From NCBI GenBank assembly GCA_034231615.1, contig CM067311.1:26750015-26814014 (forward strand): DNA of 64,000 nucleotides. The letters run 5' to 3'. The translations under genes were made by a program, and so were the position numbers. This stretch comes from Meghimatium bilineatum (taxonomy: Eukaryota; Mollusca; Gastropoda; Stylommatophora; Philomycidae). A model generated the notes under the pieces. The model made no database searches. It was not told the DNA's origin and saw only the letters and a list, made by a program, of their open reading frames with translations. Positions 1 to 10,979 of the stretch are shown here, in pieces. The first letter of the stretch is position 1. Each line of letters opens with the position of its first letter.

Positions 1-110
1 ATGTCTTTATGTCGCATAAATATAAAAAAGTGAATTTTTTTAATGTTTATTTTTGAATTTTGCACTATAGGAACTAAGGAGAAAAAGAATGTGTTTATAT
101 GTAATGTTGT
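1..110. repeat. AT-rich sub-repeat, partial block
   Basis: This short block carries the core gcactataggaactaag followed by an A-rich and T-rich stretch, which is the same ~90-bp sub-repeat that fills 866-1545 and much of 3.9-16 kb. It is separated from the next block by a LINE remnant on the minus strand. Confidence 0.75.
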
Positions 111-189
111 TCGTCAATCACAAGTGATGATGACCATTTGTTACATCCACTTTTGAAAATTCAATTTTAGTTATGTCCTTGATTATGAG

Positions 190-865
190 TTCGTAGATGG
201 CTAATGAACCCTATTCGAGCTGTAAATGTCCTTGGACAGTTTGGACATGGAATAACGACTGTAGATGGATCTTGGTCTATCCGTGACTTTCTAGCTGCTC
301 TCTGCTGTTGTGCTGCTGCATTTCTCTTCTTTTCACAAGATGATGCGCTCTTTTTTATTTTAGAATGTCATGTAGATCTATTTTGTGCAAGTTCTTCCCA
401 TGTATCGTGGTCTATTTCAAAGGCTTTCAGTGAGTCCTTTAACGAGTCCTTGTAGCGCTTCCTTTGGCCACCTTGAGATCGTATACCCTTCTCTAGCTCA
501 CCAAAGAGAAGTATCTTTGGCAGACGATGGTCTGGCATACGCACCAAATGACCTGCCCAACGAATCTGTGTCTGCATCAGGATCGTGTCAATGCTTGGGA
601 TACCAGCTCTATCAAGGACAGTGGTATCTGGAATCTTGTCTTGCCATCTGATCTTCATAACTTTTCTGAGACAATTTGTATGAAAATGATTGAGTTTTTT
701 CACATGACGTCTATACACAGTCCATGTTTCACTAGCGTATAGCAGCACTGGAAGTACCACTGCTCTGTAAACTTTCAGCTTAGTCTGAAGGTTAATGCCA
801 TTTCTACGCCAAACATTTGCGTACAATCTGCAGAAAGTACTTGTGAAAATGACTTGCACTGGGGA
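190..865 (-). pseudogene. LINE ORF2 C-terminal fragment ending in a C2H2 finger
   Basis: Minus-strand translation gives the region after the reverse-transcriptase palm of a LINE: a thumb segment with VYRAVVLPVLLYASETWTVY, then LNHFHTNCLRKVMKIRWQDK and RWAGHLVRMPDHRLPK. The open frame runs from 859 to 368. Directly downstream in the same frame a TGA stands where this family usually has tryptophan. After it the frame continues with basic residues and a finger CPNCPRTFTARIGFISHLRTH-like pattern, C-x2-C-x12-H-x3-H, near 190-250. The fragment lacks endonuclease and catalytic RT motifs, so it is a 5'-truncated dead copy. The finger presumably binds nucleic acid during integration; that role is inferred from other LINEs. 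Confidence 0.85.
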
Positions 866-1545
866 TTTTGATTAAAGTGAGGAAGAGTTTATGTGTAATA
901 TATTTATATACAAGGCAAATTTTATAATAATATTTACTTCTGATTTTTGCACTATAGGATCTAAGTAGAAAAAGAATGTGTTTATGTCGCATAAAAAAAA
1001 AAAAAGGAAATTTTTTTAATGTTTATTTTTGAATTTTGCACTATAGGAACTAAGTAGAAAAAATAATATGTTAATATGTCGCATATTTACATACATAGTA
1101 TATTTTATAAAAATGTTTACTTCTGAATTTTGCACTATAGGAACTAAGTAGAAAAAGAATGTGTTTATATGTCATATATTTATATACAAGGTAAATTTTG
1201 TAAAAATATTTACTTCTGATTTTTGCACTATAGGAACTAAGTAGAAATAGAATGTGTTTATATATCGCATAAAAAGAAAAAAGTAAATTTTTATAAGAAT
1301 GTTTATTTTTGAATTTTGCACTATAGGATCTAAGTAGAAAAAGAATGTGTTTATGTCGCATAAAAAGAAAAAAGTAAATTTTTTTAAATGTTTATTTTTG
1401 ATATTTGCACTATAGGAACTAAGTAGAAAAAGAATGTGTTTATATGTCGCATATTTACATACAAAGTATATTTTATAAAATTGTTTACTTCTGAATTTTG
1501 CACTATAGGAATTAAGTAGAAATAGAATGTGTTTATATGTCGCAT
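866..1545. repeat. AT-rich ~90-bp tandem sub-repeats, block 1
   Basis: About seven to eight diverged copies share gcactatag gaactaagtag, then an A-rich tract, then tgtttatatgtcgcat. Two versions occur: one where cgcat is followed by tttacatac and one where it is followed by an A-rich run. Open frames through the block on the minus strand come from the repeat period and low GC, not from coding. The block lies outside the main array and is cut by LINE pieces on both sides. Confidence 0.85.
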
Positions 1546-1546
1546 T

Positions 1547-1890
1547 AAAATTGACAGAATTGATGCCTTTGAGATGTGGGTATATAGAAGAATAGGGAGA
1601 ACATCATGGAAAGAGAAGAAAACAAATAAAGAGGTGCTAAAGACTCTTAATATGAAGAAAGAACTACTAAGAGAAATAAAGATCAGGCAAATAAAATATT
1701 TTGGACACATTAAAAGACCTTATTGAAGACCTTAATTGAAGGTAAAGTCAAAGGCAGGCAGAGATACAAGTGGGAGAATAACATCACATGATAGACAGGT
1801 TACAGTCTAGCATAGTGCACCACCAAGACAAGAGACGGGATGTTAGAGATACGTTGCAGCCAACTTTCGTTGCGGAGATGGCACTTGATG
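1547..1890 (+). pseudogene. RTE-like LINE 3' end fragment
   Basis: The translation starts IDAFEMWVYRRIGRTSWKEK and continues to IKIRQIKYFGHIKR, the C-terminal part of an RTE-like LINE reverse transcriptase. Frameshifts follow, and the piece ends at gcacttgatgatgat near 1890. Closely similar 3' ends occur at 36181-36725, 38170-38245 and, inverted, 39045-39430. It has landed in the AT-rich sub-repeat block. The short GATGAT tail is typical for simple 3' repeats of RTE-type elements. Confidence 0.8.
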
Positions 1891-2034
1891 ATGATTTAAT
1901 AGTGCACTTTGAACTGTCTCCTCTTCTAATCTTTTTCAGGTTTAGGATAGGTTCCTTGTCTTCTCTTTTTACTTTCTTCTGTGGTGTTGTTATTGTTTGG
2001 TTTATTTTTTAGCTCAGTATTAGGTATTAGGTAT

Positions 2035-2410
2035 GTTATCATCACCGGTCACGTCCATAGATGCTCCAACTTCCGCTTCAGTAAATCTCTCAGGGTATAA
2101 CGGCTGATTCTTCTGATTCTTTGTTGGTTCACTACTCTTTTTGAAATCTTTGTCAGGGGTTCTCTTCGGGCCATGCCCATCCTCACTCCCAATTCTTGCA
2201 TTCTTGATATTGACTCATGCTTATTCATCTCAAAATCCTCTGATCGTGAGAACTCACGAAGAGCAGTGAGTATGTCTGCTCGGTCCATAGGCTGACTGTC
2301 TGTTGTGGCGACGAGACTAGCTAATTTGTCGGCCCGTTCATTTCCCCTCCACACCGGCATGTCCGGGGACAAAAATAAATTTTTCGCTCAGTATGACGGA
2401 TCTATGGTCG
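2035..2410 (-). pseudogene. LINE B family RNase H C-terminal fragment
   Basis: Minus-strand frame 2372-2049 contains WRGNERADKLAS, the last acidic motif of a LINE-type RNase H domain, followed by DRADILTALREF and a tail ending near LKRKLEHLWT. This matches, domain for domain, the C-terminus of the full-length LINE B at 54102-57901 (GNERADQLAS, DRADVMNSLR, LKERSEQLW). The frame continues upstream to about 2410. Everything 5' of it is missing, as expected for a 5'-truncated insertion. Confidence 0.85.
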
Positions 2411-3110
2411 ATGTCTATGTGTATGTTTGGTCTGACCCTTGCATTTGTGATATCTTTCATTTGTTTCTGTTTGTGAAGATGTAATCGGTCTAGGATGACT
2501 GTTGTAAGGTGTCCCATTTGTATCGAGTTTTAGTATGGCTCTGTGTTGATGGAAGATGTTTGTTATGATGAGTCTATGTTCCATACTTAAGTTTATGAGG
2601 TGTTCTCTGTTGTTGCGAACTGTACTTGTGTCAGCAAAGTTTCCCCATGCAAGTTTCATGTTCCCAATTTTTCTTTCCTACTCTTCCATTAGTAGTCCAA
2701 GATGTATAATATCTGTATTTGATTTTAATAAGTATTAATAGAAAGGTCTTCAAAAAGTATATGCTTTCTTCTTCATTTTTGCCATTACATGTGCATAGAT
2801 TTGTATTATTGTGCTTGTGGTTTCTTGTTCCATTATTTAAATTTTTATTAATTTCTATGAGATATATTCTACATTGGTTATGAGTCAGGCTTTGTTCTGA
2901 TGTAAAAGGAACCCTACTCCGCGTTTTCTTTTCTCTTGTGGGTTCACCCTGCTCCATATTAATACATAGTTATTTAATACTCGCTTGATGATGTTTCCTT
3001 TTTTCTGGTGCCTGCTATGACTAGGATATCTGTGTTTGTTTTTTCCATGAATTACTAGTTCCTGTATTTTGTCGGCTAACCCACACACGTTAACGTCCGT
3101 TGATGGATTT
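2411..3110 (-). pseudogene. Decayed apurinic-type endonuclease domain of an RTE-like LINE
   Basis: Three minus-strand frames read in order as an APE-like endonuclease. The first, 3088-2885, resembles the N-terminal strand (ADKIQELVIHGKNKHRYP, then KRKRGVGFLLHQNKA). The second, 2957-2631, ends with TNGRVGKKNWEHETCMGK, the usual region after the GDxN motif. The third, 2659-2402, has NREHLINLSMEHRLIITNIF, the segment before the last catalytic histidine motif. Several frameshifts separate them and the GDxN and SDH residues are degraded, so this copy cannot be active. Confidence 0.7.
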
Positions 3111-3227
3111 TGTTTCTTTAATCAAGTCTGGGTCATTCAGTCGATCGTTGGATTAATCAATTAACATTGTAAAGTCCAGACCGATTTGTGTAACAGAAGT
3201 CAGTTCATTTTAATTCTTTTTCATTCT

Positions 3228-3930
3228 ACTCATCGCAGGACAAATAGTTCTCCAAATCAATTCATCAAAAACAAAATTTATGGGATTCACTAATTTACCT
3301 AAAGCAATTACTTTAAATGGACAAATACTTGAAAAGGTACACAAATTGTCCTATCTAGGAAGCAAATTAACCTCAACAGTGATGTCATGATAGAAATTAC
3401 AACTCGAATTGCACTAGCATAAAGTGCCTCTAACAGACTGTCTAATATCTGAAGGTCAAAATCAATCAACACATGCATGAAAATGTGCTTATTTAATTCC
3501 TGTGTTATTCCGGTGCTATCATATGGATGTGAGAGCTGGAAAAGCTCTTTATCTTCAGCAAAGAAATTACTGAGTTTTGAGAACAAATGTCTTTGTAGGA
3601 TAACTAACACCCATTGGAGTGAATTCAAATCGAATGATAAAATCAGAGAAGAGACACATCAAAATTTCATCACAGATGTTATCAGAAAGCGCAGTTGGTC
3701 TTACATCTGGCATGTCTTATGTGCAGACATCAACAGAATACACCACCAATCTCTTGAATGGATATCTACAGGCAAAAGAGCCAGGTATAGACCAAAAGAA
3801 ATATTCAGAAGAACAATACTTAGAGAAAGGAAAACAATCAACATCCATACTATTCAAGAACTGCACGGAATAGCATTGAACAGACAGAATTCATCTGATC
3901 TCTGCCCTAACTTCAGTGCAAAAGGAAAAT
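3228..3930 (+). pseudogene. RTE-like LINE RT thumb and C-terminus
   Basis: The plus strand encodes NSSKTKFMGFTNLPK, then ILEKVHKLSYLGSKL, and after a frameshift the long frame 3477-3932 with PVLSYGCESWKS, FENKCLCRI and VIRKRSWSYIWHVL. This is the post-palm part of an RTE-like reverse transcriptase. The 3' end, aaaaggaaaatgaatgaat, is shared with the repeat units at 7276, 9815, 12130 and 14655, so the array junction lies in the tail of this element. Confidence 0.8.
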
Positions 3931-5902
3931 GAATGAATGATTAATAATTTTTAATGATAACGACATTTCTTGTCGTCAACCTTGTTATCCGCCATATGGC
4001 TGCTCCATTTATTTTTATGTTGTCAGATTTTTAAGAAAAGATAAATTTTTTAAATTTTTATACGAATGTGTTAATATGGCGCATATTTACATACAAAGTA
4101 TATTTTATAAAAATGTTTACTTCTGAATTTTGCACTATAGGAACTAAGTAGAAATAGAATGTGTTTATATGTCGCATAGAAAAGGAAATTTTTTTTATAT
4201 GTTTATTTTTGAATTTTGCACTATATGATCTAAGTAGAAAAATAATGTGTTTATATGTCGCATAGAAAGAAAAAAGGAAATTTTATAAAAATGTTTATTT
4301 TTTAATTTTGCACTATAGGAAATAAGTAGAAAAAGAATGTGTTTATATGTAATATATTTATATACAAGGCACATTTTATAATAATATTTACTTCTGATTT
4401 TTGCACTATAGGAACTAAGTAGAAATAGAATGTGTTTATATGTCGCATAAAAAGAAAAAAGTACATTTTTTTAAGTGTTTATTTTTTGTATTTTGAAATA
4501 TAGGATCTAAGTAGAAAAAGAATGTGTTTATGTCGCATAAAAAAAAAGGGTAAATTTTTTTTTAATGTTTATTTTTTAATTTTGCACTATAGGAACTAAG
4601 TAGAAAAATAATGTGTTTATATGTCGCATATTTACATACAAAATATATTTTATAAAAATGTTTACTTCTGAATTTTGCACTATAGGAACTAACTAGAAAA
4701 AGAATGTGTTTCTATGTCATATATTTATATACAAGGTAAATTTTATTAAAATATTTACTTCTGATCTGTGCACTATAGGAACTAAGTAGAAAAATAATGT
4801 GTTTATATGTCATATATTTATATACAAGGTAAATTTTATTAAATTGTTTACTTCTGATTTTTGCACTATAGGAACTAAGTAGAAATAGAATGTGTTTATA
4901 TGTCGCAAAAAAAGGAAATTTTTTTAAATGTTTATTTTTGAATTTTGCACTATAGGATCTAAGTAGAAAAATAATGTGTTTATATGTCGCATAAAAAGAA
5001 AAAAGGAAATTTTATAAAAATGTTTATTTTTTAATTTTGCACTATAGGACCTAAGTAAAAAAAAGAATTTGTTTATGTCGCATAAATATAAAAAAGTAAA
5101 TTTTTTTCATGATTATTTTTTAATTTTGCACAATATGAACTAAGTAGAAAAAGAATGTGTTTATATGTAATATATTTATATACAAGGCAAAATTTATAAT
5201 AATATTTACTTCTAATTTTTGCACTATAGGAACTAAGCAGAAATAGAATGTGTTTATATGTCACATACAAAGAAAAAAGAAAATTATTTTTAATGTTTAT
5301 TTTTTTTATTTTGAAATATAGGATCTAAGTAGAAAAGGAATGTGTTTATGTCGCATAAAAAGAAAAGGGTTTTTTTTTTTCATGTTTATTTTTTAATTTT
5401 GCACTATAAGAACTAAGTAGAAAAAGAATGTCTTTATATGTCGCATAAAAAGAAAAGGGTAAATTATTTTTAAATGTTTATTTTTTTAATTTTTCACTAT
5501 AGGAACTAAGTAGAAAAAAATAATGTGTTAATATGTTGCATATTTACATACAAATTATATTTTATAAAAATGTTTACTTCTGAATTTTGCACTATAGGAA
5601 CTAAGTAGAAAAAGAATGTGTTTATATGTCATATATTTATATACAAGGTAAATTTTATAGAAATATTTACTTCTGATTTTTGCACGATAGGAACTAAGTA
5701 GAAATAGAATGTGTTTATGTGTTGCATAAAAGGAAAAAAATACATTTTTTTTAAATATTTATTTTTGAATTTTGCACTATACAAACTAAGTAGAAAAGAA
5801 TGTGTTTATGTCGCATAAAACGAAAAGAGTAAATTAGTTTTAAATGTTTATTTTTGAATTTTACACTATAGGAACTAAGTAGAAAAGAGAATGTGTTTAT
5901 AT
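3920..5902. repeat. AT-rich sub-repeat block at the left end of the array (unit U0, partial)
   Basis: After a ~120-bp lead-in (ttcttgtcgtcaacc, then gccatatggctgctcc) that is also present in every later unit, about 20 diverged copies of the ~90-bp AT-rich sub-repeat follow. This block is nearly twice as long as the ~1-kb blocks in U1-U4. The copies are less alike than copies in the later units, which suggests an older or less homogenised edge of the array. No coding capacity is supported. Confidence 0.85.
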
Positions 5903-6269
5903 GTCTCTATACTGGAGTCGGCCATGCTTTGACCTATGGGATGGGACAGTCAATACTACTCTGAATTCTCCTTAATTGTCTTTTACAACATGCATGTCAG
6001 GTCACAGTGTTGCCATTTTCCTTTTTAGGTCAAAGTGACAAACAAGCAAAGTTGAAGTTTGTTTTGAATCATAAACAAATTAATCACAAAAAACAAAACA
6101 TAATCCAAGCCACAATTACTTCTAACTCTTACTTTTGCATATCTATGTTCACGCTAATTGTTCTGCTTCATTTTCCCTGGCAAGGATAAGATAACCTTGG
6201 TGGTTAAATTGTATATCAGGTGGACCTACATCTGAAAAAATGTGCATACAAAATTTGTATTAAATTAAA

Positions 6270-6450
6270 ATAAATGTGTACAGAGTTTTCAAGTTATAGA
6301 AGATTGTTTGACTCAATGTGTCCAGAGTATTCAAACTCCAGAAGATTGTTCGACTTATTGTTTTCAGAGAATTCAAGTTCCAGAAGATTGTTTGACTCAA
6401 TGTGTCCAGAGTTTTCAAGTTCTAGAAGATTGTTCGACTCAATGTGACAC
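6270..6450. repeat. ~50-bp internal repeats in the satellite unit
   Basis: Four imperfect copies of a segment containing cagagt-ttcaag-t-agaagattgtt-gact lie in a row. The same cluster recurs at 8808, 11344, 13653 and 16189. On the minus strand it reads as repeats of SNNLLELE, a by-product of the period. Confidence 0.8.
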
Positions 6451-6769
6451 TTCGATGCAGTGCCAAATCTTTGTATACTAGCAACCTGCAGTATTCTACT
6501 CTGATGGGGACTCGCAGACATAAAAAATAATTTGAAGTAAGTGGTTATAGAAACATAATTAATACTAGCTTACAGGTACAAACATCAATAATCTCATGCC
6601 ATACAACACTGTATGGGAAGAACGTTAGCAGGACAACAGTATTAGATTACCACTTTCCACATCTGGAGACAGGAGGACACCACTTCATACCCATCTAGCA
6701 GTTATTTTAGAGTTAACTCAGGAATAGATGAGAAGCAAATATATTTTTAGTTCATAACCAAAGTCACAG

Positions 6770-7060
6770 TAAAACTCACATTTAACACTCAGATGATATT
6801 TGATGTCATGCATGAACTCAGAGGCACACAGAGACTGAAGTCACGGTAAAACTCACATTTAACAGATGATATTTGATGTCACGCATGAACTCAGAGGCAC
6901 ACAGAGACTGAAGTCACGGTAAAACTCACGTTTAACAGATATTTGATGTCACGCATGAACTCAGAGGAACACAGAGACTGAAGTCACAGTAAAACTTACG
7001 TTTAACACTCAGATGACATTTGATGTCACGCATGAACTCAGAGGTACACAGAGATAACTT
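6770..7060. repeat. ~70-78-bp internal repeats in the satellite unit
   Basis: Four copies of gatgtcacgcatgaactcag plus acagagactgaagtcacg and aaaactcac occur in a row, ending at gaggtacacagagataac. U1, U2 and U4 have the full set. U3 and U5 have a single copy, which makes U3 about 230 bp shorter. This looks like unequal exchange or slippage within the unit. Confidence 0.85.
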
Positions 7061-8439
7061 GACATTTTCTGGGACAGAGAACTGGTGTCGCACACCTTCC
7101 CATGAAAGTAGACTTGAAGCTCTTGTGTACTGGAAGTAAAAAATAACAGTTTTTTATAATCAAATTTTCTGACAAAATTAGAAATAATTTTTCCATCGGC
7201 ACTTCAGCATTTGCTATTGTGCTTCAATTTTGATCTGCTGTACCATGTTATATATCCTTCATGCTGTTAATTCAACAAAAGGAAAATGAATGAATTTTTA
7301 ATAATTTTTAATGATAACTAAATTTCTTGTCGTCAACCTTGTTATCCGCCATATGGCTGCTCCATTTATTTTTATGTTGTCAGATTTTTAAGAAAAGAAA
7401 ACATTTTTAAATGTTTATACGAATGTGTTAATATGGCGCATATTTACATACAAAGTATATTTTATAAACATGTTTACTTCTGAATTTTGCACTATAGGAA
7501 CTAAGTAGAAAAAGAATGTGTTTATGTCGCATAAATATAAAAAAGTAAATTTTTTTCATGATTATTTTTGAATTTTGCACTATAGGAACTAAGTAGAAAA
7601 AGAATGTGTTTATATGTAATATATTTATATACAAGGCAAAATTTATAACAATATTTACTTCTAATTTTTGCACTATAGGAACTAAGCAGAAATAGAATGT
7701 GTTTATATGTCGCATACAAAGAAAAAAGAACATTATTTTTAATGTTTATTTTTTTTATTTTGAAATATAAGTAGAAAAGGAATGTGTTTATGTAGCATAA
7801 AAAGAAAAGGGTAAATTTTTTTAATGTTTATTTTTGAATTTTGCACTATAAGAACTAAGTAGAAAAAGAATGTCTTTATATGTCGCATAAAAAGAAAAGG
7901 GTAAATTTTTTTTAAATGTTTATTTTTTAATTTTGCACTATAGGAACTAAGTAGAAAAAAATAATGTGTTAATATGTTGCATATTTACATACAAATTATA
8001 TTTTATAAAAATATTTACTTCTGAATTTTGCACTATAGGAACTAAGTAGAAAAAGAATGTGTTTATATGTCATATATTTATATACAAGGTAAATTTTATA
8101 AAAATATTTACTTCTGATTTTTGCACGATAGGAACTAAGTAGAAATAGAATGTGTTTATGTGTCGCATAAAAGGAAAAAAAGTAAAAAATTTTTTAATGT
8201 TTATTTTTGAACTTTTGTACTATAGGAACTAAGTAGAAAAAAATAATGTGTTAATATGTTGCATATTTACATACAAAGTATATTTTATAAAAATGTTTAT
8301 TTTTTAATTTTGCACTACATGATCTAAGTAGAAAAAGAATGTGTTTATGTCGCATAAAAAGAAAGAAGGAAATATTTTTTTATGTTTATTTTTTAATTTT
8401 GCACTATAGGAACTAAGTAGAAAAAGAATGTGTTTATAT

Positions 8440-10979
8440 GTCTATATACTGGAGTCGGCCATGCTTTGACCTATGGGATGGGACAGTCAATACTACTCTG
8501 AATTCTCCTTAATTGTCTTTTACAACATGCATGTCAGGTCACAGTGTTGCCATTTTCCTTTTTAGGTCAAAGTGACAAACAAGCAAAGTTGAAGTTTGTT
8601 TTGAATCATAAACAAATTAATCACAAAAAACAAAACATAATCCAAGCCACAATTACTTCTAACTCTTACTTTTGCATATCTATGTTCACCGCTAATTGTT
8701 CTACTTCATTTTCCCTGGCAAGGATAAGATAACCTTGGTGGTTAAATTGTATATCAGGTGGACCTACATCTGAAAAAATGTGCATACAAAATTTGTATTA
8801 AATTAAAATAAATGTGTACAGAGTTTTCAAGTTATAGAAGATTGTTTGACTCAATGTGTCCAGAGTATTCAAACTCCAGAAGATTGTTCGACTTATTGTT
8901 TTCAGAGAATTCAAGTTCCAGAAGATTGTTTGACTCAATGTGTCCAGAGTTTTCAAGTTCTAGAAGATTGTTCGACTCAATGTGACACTTGGATGCAGTG
9001 CCAAATCTTTGTATACTAGCAACCTGCAGTATTCTACTCTGATGGGGACTCGCAGACATAAAAAATAATTTGAAGTAAGTGGTTATAGAAACATAATTAA
9101 TACTAGCTTACAGGTACAAACATCAATAATCTCATGCCATACAACACTGTATGGGAAGAACGTTAGCAGGACAACAGTATTAGATTACCACTTTCCACAT
9201 CTGGAGACAGGAGGACACCACTTCATACCCATCTAGCAGTTATTTTAGAGTTAACTCAGGAATAGATGAGAAGCAAATATATTTTTAGTTCATAACCAAA
9301 GTCACAGTAAAACTCACATTTAACACTCAGATGATATTTGATGTCATGCATGAACTCAGAGGCACACAGAGACTGAAGTCACGGTAAAACTCACATTTAA
9401 CAGATGATATTTGATGTCACGCATGAACTCAGAGGCACACAGAGACTGAAGTCACGGTAAAACTCACGTTTAACAGATATTTGATGTCACGCATGAACTC
9501 AGAGGAACACAGAGACTGAAGTCACAGTAAAACTTACGTTTAACACTCAGATGACATTTGATGTCACGCATGAACTCAGAGGTACACAGAGATAACTTGA
9601 CATTTTCTGGGACAGAGAACTGGTGTCGCACACCTTCCCATGAAAGTAGACTTGAAGCTCTTGTGTACTGGAAGTAAAAAATAACAGTTTTTTATAATCA
9701 AATTTTCTGACAAAATTAGAAATAATTTTTCCATCGGCACTTCAGCATTTGCTATTGTGCTTCAATTTTGATCTGCTGTACCATGTTATATATCCTTCAT
9801 GCTGTTAATTCAACAAAAGGAAAATGAATGAATTTTTAATAATTTTTAATGATAACTAAATTTCTTGTCGTCAACCTTGTTATCCGCCATATGGCTGCTC
9901 CATTTATTTTTATGTTGTCAGATTTTTAAGAAAAGAAAACATTTTTAAATGTTTATACGAATGTGTTAATATGGCGCATATTTACATACAAAGTATATTT
10001 TATAAACATGTTTACTTCTGAATTTTGCACTATAGGAACTAAGTAGAAAAAGAATGTGTTTATGTCGCATAAATATAAAAAAGTAAATTTTTTTCATGAT
10101 TATTTTTGAATTTTGCACTATAGGAACTAAGTAGAAAAAGAATGTGTTTATATGTAATATATTTATATACAAGGCAAAATTTATAACAATATTTACTTCT
10201 AATTTTTGCACTATAGGAACTAAGCAGAAATAGAATGTGTTTATATGTCGCATACAAAGAAAAAAGAACATTATTTTTAATGTTTATTTTTTTTATTTTG
10301 AAATATAAGTAGAAAAGGAATGTGTTTATGTCGCATAAAAAGAAAAGGGTAAATTTTTTTAATGTTTATTTTTGAATTTTGCACTATAAGAACTAAGTAG
10401 AAAAAGAATGTCTTTATATGTCGCATAAAAAGAAAAGGGTAAATTTTTTAATTAAATGTTTATTTTTTAATTTTGCACTATAGGAACTAAGTAGAAAAAA
10501 ATAATGTGTTAATATGTTGCATATTTACATACAAATTATATTTTATAAAAATATTTACTTCTGAATTTTGCACTATAGGAACTAAGTAGAAAAAGAATGT
10601 GTTTATATGTCATATATTTATATACAAGGTAAATTTTATAAAAATATTTACTTCTGATTTTTGCACGATAGGAACTAAGTAGAAATAGAATGTGTTTATG
10701 TGTCGCATAAAAGGAAAAAAAGTAAAAATTTTTTTAATGTTTATTTTTGAACTTTTGTACTATAGGAACTAAGTAGAAAAAAATAATGTGTTAATATGTT
10801 GCATATTTACATACAAAGTATATTTTATAAAAATGTTTATTTTTTAATTTTGCACTACATGATCTAAGTAGAAAAAGAATGTGTTTATGTCGCATAAAAA
10901 GAAAGAAGGAAATATTTTTTTATGTTTATTTTTTAATTTTGCACTATAGGAACTAAGTAGAAAAAGAATGTGTTTATAT
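8440..10979. repeat. Satellite unit U2 (2.54 kb, long form)
   Basis: U2 keeps the full 78-bp cluster. Its AT-rich block carries the variant aaattttttaattaaatg at ~10440, which is also in U4 (~15285) but not in U1 or U3. U2 plus U3 therefore matches U4 plus U5 at a spacing of 4845 bp. Confidence 0.9.

Larger units (their letters stand above)
5903..8439. repeat. Satellite unit U1 (2.54 kb)
   Basis: The unit starts at ctatactggagtcggccatgc. It has a ~1.4-kb non-AT-repeat part with two internal short repeat clusters, then the lead-in gtcgtcaaccttgttatccg, then about 1.1 kb of AT-rich sub-repeats. U1 and U2 differ by only a few substitutions. Small open frames at 6007-6189 and 6294-6521 recur in each unit. 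They are not supported as genes because the copies differ too little to show selection, and the second is itself a short tandem repeat. Confidence 0.9.

Noticed and set aside
6294..6521. A 75-codon frame recurring in five satellite units (also 8832, 11368, 13677, 16213)
   Set aside because: Conservation is explained by recent duplication of the whole unit; the frame itself is a short tandem repeat, and no start context, domain or synonymous-change pattern supports coding.
7428..7733. Repeated minus-strand frames with FYLVPIVQ and LLSSYSAK words
   Set aside because: They follow the period of the AT-rich sub-repeats and change frame freely between copies.
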